Shown: positions 14,509 to 19,720 of the stretch, one piece after another
Layout: each line of letters opens with the position of its first letter
How positions within the stretch are numbered: the stretch's first letter is position 1
From: an uncultured Sutterella sp.
GTDB lineage: Bacteria > Pseudomonadota > Gammaproteobacteria > Burkholderiales > Burkholderiaceae_F
Length of the DNA stretch: 19,720 nucleotides
Direction of reading: 5' to 3'
Assembly: GCA_902493085.1 (NCBI GenBank)
Contig: CABUOH010000007.1
Coordinates: 1 to 19,720, forward strand
The notes under the pieces: generated by a model
Told to the model about the DNA's origin: nothing
The model's input: the letters and a program-made list of their open reading frames with translations, nothing else
Databases searched by the model: none
Made by a program: the position numbers and the translations under genes

Positions 14509-15405
14509 TCAACCCGGTGCAAGTCGAAGTTCCGAAAGAATGTCATCCGCAGACTCAACGAGCTTAGCCCCCTGGCGGATCAATCTATGACATCCGCGAG
14601 CGAACGGAGAGTGGATGGATCCCGGCACTGCCATGACGTCCCTTCCCCAATCCGCCGCTGTTCTGGCTAGGCTGAAAAGGTGAGAGGTCGTGGTCGCATT
14701 CAGCGCCAGAAGCGCCTGTGCGCAAGCCATTCGGCAATAGGTCTGGCATTCACGCCCTTCGGGAGTGAATCCGCGACCGGGCGGCACTGGCGTCATGATG
14801 AGTCCATTCTTGTCCAACAGCTCATGCAAAAGCCCTCGCCCCTCACTAGGCCATACCCGGTCAGGACCGCAAGGCTGCCAGACAAGAGCCCTGGCGCCCG
14901 TGCGAAGCGCACTTGCCAGAAACGCCGCTTCCGTTCCGGGAAAATGCCCTGTCGCCAACAACAGGTCGCTGCGGGCTCCAAGCGTCTCGCCGAAAACCTC
15001 CGCATTGTACAAAGCTTCCTTGTCCGGATGCGTGCTGCCGCCGACCGTAAGTACAGGTTTTTCGAGAAGGCCTGCGTCACCGCGATGCCATAAAAGCACG
15101 GGAGCCACGCCCGCCTCGATCATGAGACGCGGATAGCGAGGATCGGCAAGCGTGATGAAGCCCACCCCTTCCTTGTCCTCCATCCACGACAGGATGCGTT
15201 CCGCCTCTCCGTTAGAATTTATTTCACGAATGTCCCTCGCCGCAGACTCTCCAGCGAGCTTGGTCAATGTCCTGAAAGACGCGTCGAAAAGCGCTTCAAC
15301 ATTGCCCGTCTGTTGGAGAAGCCTCAGAATCTCCGGCACAGAAAGCGCAGTCAGCAGAGATAGCTTGATCCAACATTCAGCCTCGCGGCCTGATTCAGGT
15401 TTCAT
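14509..15405 (-). CDS. dprA: Diverged DprA/Smf-like DNA-processing protein
   Basis: A 298-residue protein when started at ATG 15405 (CGGAA upstream); DprA is usually 350-390 residues. DprA loads RecA on incoming single-stranded DNA in transformation. The N-terminal SAM-like region keeps DPRYPRL (88-94) and PVLLWHRGD (102-110), and the end of the Rossmann domain keeps MAVPGS...GCHRLIRQGAKLV (258-283). The central motifs are changed: GSR is GGST (122-125), SGxAxGID is ATGHFPGTE (151-159), and the FPxRNRIIAGLS segment is replaced by TPEGRECQTYCRMACAQ (214-230). The C-terminal winged-helix domain is missing. The family call is secure from the retained parts and from position beside def, but function in DNA uptake is doubtful. 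The open frame continues antisense across def to 16098; this extension is not coding. Confidence 0.8.
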   Translation of the reverse strand: MKPESGREAECWIKLSLLTALSVPEILRLLQQTGNVEALFDASFRTLTKLAGESAARDIREINSNGEAERILSWMEDKEGVGFITLADPRYPRLMIEAGVAPVLLWHRGDAGLLEKPVLTVGGSTHPDKEALYNAEVFGETLGARSDLLLATGHFPGTEAAFLASALRTGARALVWQPCGPDRVWPSEGRGLLHELLDKNGLIMTPVPPGRGFTPEGRECQTYCRMACAQALLALNATTTSHLFSLARTAADWGRDVMAVPGSIHSPFARGCHRLIRQGAKLVESADDILSELRLAPG

Positions 15406-15417
15406 GGTTCGTTCCGT

Positions 15418-15444
15418 CTGACTCCGGCCGTTCTGATTTAAAAT
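15418..15444 (+). promoter_or_regulatory. Candidate sigma70 promoter for def
   Basis: CTGACT (15418-15423) and TAAAAT (15439-15444) are separated by 15 nt, slightly short of the optimum. The predicted start near 15451 would give a 33-nt leader containing AGGAG. The site lies in the 78-nt gap between the divergent dprA and def genes. Confidence 0.35.
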
Positions 15445-15483
15445 AGGCGGCCTTACAAGTTCAACCCTTTCTAGGAGCGTCTC

Positions 15484-15987
15484 GTGGCTCTTCTGCCCAT
15501 TATCCAATATCCCGATCCCGTTCTGGCCGCCAAAGCCGAGCCTGTCACCGAATTCAACGACGAGCTCCGCAAGCTTGCCGCCGACATGGCTGAAACCATG
15601 TATGCGGCCCCCGGCGTCGGCCTTGCGGCCAATCAGGTGGGCAGTCTCAAGCGAATCGTGGTCGTTGACATCACCGAAGAGAAAAACAACCTCATCGTTC
15701 TTGTCAATCCCTACGTCAAATCCCACTCGGAACAATTCATTGAAGGCGAGGAAGGCTGTCTCTCGCTCAAAGGGCTGTATGAAAAGGTGGTTCGCCCCGA
15801 CAGCGTCATCGTCTGCGCACAGGATCTCGACGGTAAGCCCTTCGAAATTGAAGCCGACGGTCTTCTGGCCATATGTCTGCAACACGAGCTCGATCACTTG
15901 GACGGCACAGTCTTCATCGACCATCTCAGCCGCCTCAAAAAAGATCGTGCCAAGACGAAGCTGCGAAAACTCCGCAAGAACGCCTGA
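15484..15987 (+). CDS. def: Peptide deformylase
   Basis: A 167-residue metalloenzyme that removes the formyl group from the N-terminal methionine of new proteins. All three motifs are present: GVGLAANQVG (44-53), EGCLSL with metal ligand C92 (90-95), and HELDH with ligands H134 and H138 and catalytic E135 (134-138). The start codon is GTG, set by AGGAG 6 nt upstream (TAGGAGCGTCTC before GTG). The usual partner fmt lies 1 kb downstream, separated by an antisense alpha/beta hydrolase gene. The stop codon is inside a perfect hairpin shared with that gene. Confidence 0.98.
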   Translation: MALLPIIQYPDPVLAAKAEPVTEFNDELRKLAADMAETMYAAPGVGLAANQVGSLKRIVVVDITEEKNNLIVLVNPYVKSHSEQFIEGEEGCLSLKGLYEKVVRPDSVIVCAQDLDGKPFEIEADGLLAICLQHELDHLDGTVFIDHLSRLKKDRAKTKLRKLRKNA

Positions 15988-16006
15988 CGCGCCGACCGCG
16001 TCAGGC
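15982..16006. terminator. Perfect hairpin spanning the stop codons of def and the hydrolase gene
   Basis: GCCTGACGCG (15982-15991) pairs perfectly with CGCGTCAGGC (15997-16006) around CCGAC. Each arm contains a stop codon: the def TGA at 15985-15987 and the opposite-strand TGA at 16001-16003. There is no T-run, so this is a candidate 3'-end or terminator structure serving both convergent genes. Confidence 0.6.
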
Positions 16007-16900
16007 CGGATGGCGATGGCAGTGCTCCGCAACAAGCATGCCGAGTCTGGGCACAAGCGCCTCAGGCAATTGATGCCCCATGCCTTCCACTTCCACAAGG
16101 CGGGAGCCTGGAATCAGCTCTGCTGTCTCTCTACCGGCAGCTAGAGGCAGAAGCGGATCCTCCGTACCGTGAATGACCAGCGTTGGTGCCGTCAGACGGC
16201 GAAGTTGCCAAGACCTGTCTCCGCTCGCGAGAATGGCCAGCAGTTGTCGGGCTGTCCCGTCGGGATCGTAGTGAAGCCTGTTCACCCTGCTCAACATATC
16301 ATCCAGCTCCTCTGCCGACGGCCTGTAGAGTGGCCCTGAGAGCGTGGTAAAGACACGGGAGAAGTAGTCCCTGAGGCTTTCCTGCGTATTCAGATTGTCC
16401 GGTTTTCTCAAAAGGGTCCAGACGGCATTCAGATGTCCCAGCCCCGTTTTTGGGTTTCCGGACGCCGATGCGATGGACGTGAGTGATGCCACGCGATTCG
16501 GCGACTGAACGGCGGCTACTTGGGCAATCATGCCGCCCATGGAAATGCCGACAACATGCGCCCTGCGTATCGCCAGATGATTGAGAAGACGCTCCACGTC
16601 CAGCGCCATGTCCTCCAACGCATAAGCGCTCGTGACCTTGCGGCGCAGAAGCGCCTGCAACACGGCCACGGCAACATCTTTGCCGTCCGCTTTCATGTCC
16701 GCGCAGCGAGAGCTCTCTCCGCAGTCGCGATTGTCGGGGGTAAGAACTTGGAATCCTTCCCGCACAAGATATGCAATGAGGCCGGCCGGCCAAGCGGCGC
16801 TTGACATGCCGAGTCCCATGATAAGGACGACAGCAGGAGCGTCCGAAGCGCCGTAACGCCGATATGCCAGTTTGAACCCGTTGTAATAAAGTGCGTCCAC
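16001..16900 (-). CDS. Alpha/beta hydrolase
   Basis: A 299-residue alpha/beta hydrolase fold protein. The catalytic triad is visible: nucleophile S120 in GISMGG (118-123), D248 in HGTEDPLLP (244-252), and H276 in GMGHQLP (273-279). The oxyanion segment is LIMGLGMSS (26-34), followed by DNRDCGESS (56-64). It resembles the family that includes aclacinomycin methylesterase-like esterases and 3-oxoadipate enol-lactonase-like enzymes. The substrate cannot be read from the sequence. The start is GTG at 16900, with AGAGGAG 4 nt upstream. There is no signal peptide, so it is probably cytoplasmic. It is convergent with def (13 nt apart) and divergent from fmt. Confidence 0.87.
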   Translation of the reverse strand: MDALYYNGFKLAYRRYGASDAPAVVLIMGLGMSSAAWPAGLIAYLVREGFQVLTPDNRDCGESSRCADMKADGKDVAVAVLQALLRRKVTSAYALEDMALDVERLLNHLAIRRAHVVGISMGGMIAQVAAVQSPNRVASLTSIASASGNPKTGLGHLNAVWTLLRKPDNLNTQESLRDYFSRVFTTLSGPLYRPSAEELDDMLSRVNRLHYDPDGTARQLLAILASGDRSWQLRRLTAPTLVIHGTEDPLLPLAAGRETAELIPGSRLVEVEGMGHQLPEALVPRLGMLVAEHCHRHPA

Positions 16901-16961
16901 GTCACTCCTCTCTTCGCGCCCGTCTTCCCAAAGTACCGTACACTAGTACCATCATCGTATT

Positions 16962-16990
16962 TTGACACCTGAAAACGCTCTCCCTCTAGC
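16962..16990 (+). promoter_or_regulatory. Weak candidate promoter for fmt
   Basis: A perfect -35 TTGACA (16962-16967) is followed after 17 nt by a poor -10, TCTAGC (16985-16990). The start site would leave only about 11 nt before the fmt ATG, although that includes the GGAA ribosome binding site. It is the only candidate I find in the 107-nt gap. Confidence 0.25.
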
Positions 16991-17007
16991 GTCGCTGGAA
17001 TCCACGT

Positions 17008-17964
17008 ATGAAGATTATTTTTGCAGGCACGCCCGACTTCGCGGCCGTTGCGCTCAAGCACCTTATTGATGCGGGACATGAGATCGCACTAGTCCTCTCG
17101 CAGCCCGACCGTCCTAGCGGCCGCGGCATGAAGCTCACTCCCTCTCCCGTCAAGAAGCTGGCCCTTGAACACGGCATTTCCGTCATCACGCCTGCAACTC
17201 TAAGTCTGAAGAAGGCCCCTGAAGAGTCGGCCCGCATCCACGAGGAACTCAAGGCTGTCGGAGCCGACCTGCTTGTCGTAGCTGCCTATGGCCTCATTCT
17301 CCCACAGCCCGTTCTTGACTGCGCCAAAGGTATCGGCCGCAATGGCGACATCCGCGCCATCAACATCCACGGCAGTCTTCTGCCCCGTTGGCGCGGCGCG
17401 GCGCCTGTTGCTCGCGCCATTGAAGCAGGCGACAAGGAAAGCGGCGTCGTACTCATGAAAATGGAGCTTGGTCTGGACACGGGACCGATGATCCGTACCG
17501 TTCGCACCCCCATCACGACTGAAGACACCGCCGACACCCTCATGATGCGCCTTGCTCAACTCGGCGCCGAACTGCTTGTCGAAGCCCTCAAGACGCCCGA
17601 TGAGCTCAGCTGGACTCCCCAACCTGAAGCAGGAATTACTTATGCTGAAAAGCTTCTGAAGACAGAGGCCGCCATAGACTGGAGTCTCCCTGCGGAAGTC
17701 ATAGCTAACAAGGTTCGAGCATTCAACCCCTTCCCGGGAACGGTATTCAACAAGGACGGCATTCCCGTTAAGATCTGGCAGGCCGAAGTGCTCGACCTCA
17801 GCGGCCGTCCGGGGGAGGTGCTAGACACTGCACAAGGTCTCGTGATTGCCTGCGGCGTAGGTGCCCTTCGCGCAATGATCCTGCAAAAGCCCGGCAAGCC
17901 CAAAATGGATTTCGGTCCCTTCCTGCAAAGTTTGCCGTTCACCGTTGGAGAGGTCGTCAAGTGA
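17008..17964 (+). CDS. fmt: Methionyl-tRNA formyltransferase
   Basis: A 318-residue enzyme that formylates initiator methionyl-tRNA using 10-formyltetrahydrofolate. The N-terminal catalytic domain begins MKIIFAGTPDFAAVALKHL and includes SQPDRPSGRGMKL (31-43). The active-site residues are N119, H121 and D157, in INIHGSLLPRWRGAAP (118-133) and LDTGPM (156-161). A C-terminal tRNA-binding domain follows, with FNPFPGT. About ten extra residues (around 107-116, KGIGRNGDIR) precede the active-site Asn, a small insertion compared with E. coli Fmt. GGAA lies 7 nt before ATG 17008. Its stop overlaps the rsmB start in GTGA, so the two are translationally coupled. Confidence 0.97.
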   Translation: MKIIFAGTPDFAAVALKHLIDAGHEIALVLSQPDRPSGRGMKLTPSPVKKLALEHGISVITPATLSLKKAPEESARIHEELKAVGADLLVVAAYGLILPQPVLDCAKGIGRNGDIRAINIHGSLLPRWRGAAPVARAIEAGDKESGVVLMKMELGLDTGPMIRTVRTPITTEDTADTLMMRLAQLGAELLVEALKTPDELSWTPQPEAGITYAEKLLKTEAAIDWSLPAEVIANKVRAFNPFPGTVFNKDGIPVKIWQAEVLDLSGRPGEVLDTAQGLVIACGVGALRAMILQKPGKPKMDFGPFLQSLPFTVGEVVK

Positions 17965-19301
17965 GCATCACCGCGTCCGCGCCGCACAAGCAGGCGCCCT
18001 TTTCCACAATCGTGAGCGCTGTCGCCGCCGCACGCACCAAATTGCGTGCAGGCGCCTCGCTCAACTCCGTTATCCGTCCGGCGCTTCTTCATGTCCCGCA
18101 GGAAAGCCGTCCCGCAGCGCAGGCGCTCATCTACGAAAGCGTGCGTCGCCGTGCAAAAACGCATGCGATTCTCGCTCTGCTTTGCAGCCGCCAACCCTCG
18201 GCCGAAGTGCTCTCCTTGTTGGAGACTGCCTTCGCCGCCTTCTCACTGGGTCGAATCGCGGTCTTCACCGTTGTTTCTGAGACGGTCACCGCAGCCAAGG
18301 CCAATCCACAGACCCGAACCGCCTCCGGCTTCATTAACGCCGTACTTCGGCGCTATCTGCGCGAGCAGGACGCGCTGGAGCAGACGGTTGCAGCGCAGGA
18401 AGAGGTCCGTTTCAATGCACCCCGCTGGTGGATTGACCGCATTCGAGCAATCTTTCCGAATGACGCCGAGCGCATCCTCGAGCTAGGAACCCGTCATCCG
18501 CCGATGACGTTGCGCGTCAATACCCGCCTCACGACCGTCGAGAATTATCTTGACCTGTTGAAGAACGCACAGCTTGAAGCCCGCCGCGTCGGCCCCGACG
18601 CCGTCGAACTTTCCCCCCCCGTTTCCGTCGATCGAATTCCAGGCTTTTCCGCCGGCCTTAGCTCCGTTCAGGATGCCGGCACTCAGCTTGCCGCACATCT
18701 GTTGGACGTCAAGCCAGGAGAGCGCGTGCTTGACGCCTGCTCTGCGCCGGGAGGGAAAACCGCTCACATTCTTGAGCGCACCGACTGCATCATGACGGCC
18801 TTGGAAATCGATCCGGCCAGAGCTGTCAAGGTTCGCGAAACTCTTGACCGTCTCAAGCTCAAGGCCGACATTCAAACCGCTGACGCCGCCAACATTGAAA
18901 GTTGGTGGGACGGTACGCCCTTTGACCGCATTCTGCTTGATGCCCCTTGTACGGCAAGCGGCGTGGTTCGTCGTCAGCCCGACACGCCGTGGCTACGCAG
19001 ACCCGATGACATCAAAAAACTGGCCGCCGAACAGAAAAGGCTGCTCAAGACGCTCTGGCCCCTCCTCCGTCCAGGCGGGCGGATGCTTTATGCCACGTGC
19101 TCCATCTTCCCGGAGGAGGGCACCAGACAAATCAAGGCCTTTCTGACAGCAACGCCGGATGCCCGTCTTGTTCCGTTGTTTGCCGGCAACGAAGGCATGC
19201 TGACACTTCTGCCTGAAGAAGCGGGAGAATGGCACCCTGATGCCCAGCTGCCTTCCGTACATGACGGCTTCTTCTACGCCCTTTTGGAAAAACAAGCCTG
19301 A
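17961..19301 (+). CDS. rsmB: 16S rRNA m5C967 methyltransferase RsmB
   Basis: A 446-residue S-adenosylmethionine-dependent methyltransferase that makes 5-methylcytosine at position 967 of 16S rRNA. The N-terminal NusB-like RNA-binding domain (about 10-150) has ASGFINAVLRR (121-131). The methyltransferase domain has motif I VLDACSAPGGKT (256-267), motif IV DAPCTASGVVRRQPD (327-341) with C330, and motif VI ATCSIFPEE (378-386) with catalytic C380. The start is GTG at 17961, overlapping the fmt stop by four bases, the usual fmt-rsmB arrangement. A C8 run at 18613-18620 lies within the coding sequence (Ser-Pro-Pro). The DUF4390 gene follows after one base. Confidence 0.96.
   Translation: MSITASAPHKQAPFSTIVSAVAAARTKLRAGASLNSVIRPALLHVPQESRPAAQALIYESVRRRAKTHAILALLCSRQPSAEVLSLLETAFAAFSLGRIAVFTVVSETVTAAKANPQTRTASGFINAVLRRYLREQDALEQTVAAQEEVRFNAPRWWIDRIRAIFPNDAERILELGTRHPPMTLRVNTRLTTVENYLDLLKNAQLEARRVGPDAVELSPPVSVDRIPGFSAGLSSVQDAGTQLAAHLLDVKPGERVLDACSAPGGKTAHILERTDCIMTALEIDPARAVKVRETLDRLKLKADIQTADAANIESWWDGTPFDRILLDAPCTASGVVRRQPDTPWLRRPDDIKKLAAEQKRLLKTLWPLLRPGGRMLYATCSIFPEEGTRQIKAFLTATPDARLVPLFAGNEGMLTLLPEEAGEWHPDAQLPSVHDGFFYALLEKQA
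18613..18620 (+). repeat. C8 homopolymer inside rsmB
   Basis: Eight consecutive C bases encode part of L-S-P-P-V at about residues 217-221 of RsmB. Loss or gain of one base would shift the frame before the catalytic domain. It is the longest C/G homopolymer I noticed in coding sequence here. Confidence 0.7.
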
Positions 19302-19302
19302 C

Positions 19303-19720
19303 ATGTACAACGCGACTCGACGCCGGACCCTGAAGCTTGCACTGTTGGCCGCACTCGGAACCTCGTCCCTGACGGCTCCTGCGGTATTGGCAGCAGATGC
19401 GACATTCATGCGTGCAGCCCTCACGATTGATGAACCAGGAGAGCGATCGGGTCTTTTTCTGAGTTCGTCTTTCGAATTTGATCTGCCTCAAGCTCTTTCA
19501 GAAGCGCTTCATAGAGGCATTGCACTCTACTTCGCGCATGAATTCAGACTCTACAAGGAACGATGGTATTGGATCGACAAAGCCACGATCCGCTGCCGTT
19601 TCATGATCCGCCTAGCCTTTGATCCGCTTACGCGCCGCTACCGCCTCTCCTACAACGGACTTTCTCTCTCCTTCGATACGCTTGAACAGGCTTTGCCCTA
19701 CATCAAGAACATCAGACGTT
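19303..19720 (+). CDS. DUF4390 family exported protein (5' part, runs off the window)
   Basis: The frame is open from ATG 19303 to the window end, 139 codons. It starts one base after the rsmB stop, so it is probably read by coupling; only a distant GGAAAAA is visible as a ribosome binding site. The N-terminus is basic (RRRTLK) then hydrophobic, ending in VLAADA, a likely signal peptide of about 31 residues. The mature part has LPQALSEALHRGIALYF, EFRLYKERWYWIDK and FDPLTRRYRLSYNGLS. This is the DUF4390 pattern seen in Betaproteobacteria, where the gene sits between rsmB and an NtrY-like sensor kinase. Its function is unknown. I would expect an ntrYX pair to follow beyond the window. Confidence 0.82.
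   Translation, partial: MYNATRRRTLKLALLAALGTSSLTAPAVLAADATFMRAALTIDEPGERSGLFLSSSFEFDLPQALSEALHRGIALYFAHEFRLYKERWYWIDKATIRCRFMIRLAFDPLTRRYRLSYNGLSLSFDTLEQALPYIKNIRR

Noticed and set aside
15406..16098. N-terminal extension of the dprA frame across def, to 16098
   Set aside because: It would make dprA overlap the whole of def on the opposite strand. The extension has no DprA similarity, and ATG 15405 has a ribosome binding site and fits the family start.
1..19720. CRISPR arrays, tRNA/rRNA genes, transposases, prophage or defence genes
   Set aside because: I looked for regular repeats, tRNA-like cloverleaf ends and mobile-element proteins and saw none. All sizeable intervals are occupied by chromosomal genes.

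Overview
The window is chromosomal DNA from a Gram-negative bacterium, most likely an anaerobic or microaerophilic betaproteobacterium of the Sutterella/Parasutterella type. This rests on gene content: a formate dehydrogenase cytochrome b, an [FeFe]-hydrogenase maturase (HydF), Aap-type amino acid transport, a fmt-rsmB-DUF4390 block as in Burkholderiales, and dprA next to topB. The genus is inferred by recollection, not by a search. I see no tRNA, rRNA, CRISPR array, insertion sequence, prophage or attachment site. Most of the window is densely packed housekeeping and metabolic genes.

Layout. (1) 1-2126, plus strand: the last codons of an upstream subunit, a formate dehydrogenase gamma subunit, a 130-nt gap with an extended -10 and two tandem hairpins, then hydF. 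(2) 2153-6150, minus strand: release factor 3 (prfC) and the RNA-binding protein Tex, separated by a hairpin and candidate promoter. (3) 6207-10110, minus strand: an AtaL-like/DUF1857 SRPBCC gene following an aapJ-aapQ-aapM amino acid ABC transporter locus. The ATPase gene aapP is not present here. (4) 10111-10404: divergent promoter region. (5) 10405-11730, plus strand: a PaeA/YtfL-like polyamine exporter of the CNNM/CorC family, ending at a bidirectional terminator shared with topB. (6) 11790-15405, minus strand: topoisomerase III and a diverged, short DprA-like gene. (7) 15484-19720: peptide deformylase (plus), an alpha/beta hydrolase (minus, inserted between def and fmt), then fmt, rsmB and the start of a DUF4390 gene (plus).

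How the parts relate. Formate dehydrogenase and HydF both point to anaerobic formate/hydrogen metabolism. PrfC, Def, Fmt and RsmB are translation functions, Tex is transcription-associated, and TopB and DprA act on DNA. Def and Fmt are the pair that removes and adds the formyl group on initiator methionine. The Aap locus and PaeA handle nitrogen compounds (amino acid uptake and polyamine export).

Several starts were moved from the longest open frame using ribosome binding sites and family length: the AtaL-like gene, aapM, aapQ, aapJ, topB and dprA. The most interesting points are the DprA-like protein that has lost its hallmark DNA-binding motifs, the promoter/hairpin arrangement before hydF and prfC, a perfect 14-bp palindrome at the prfC translation start, the missing aapP, and hydF in this lineage with an altered cluster motif. 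No clearly new multi-gene system is evident.
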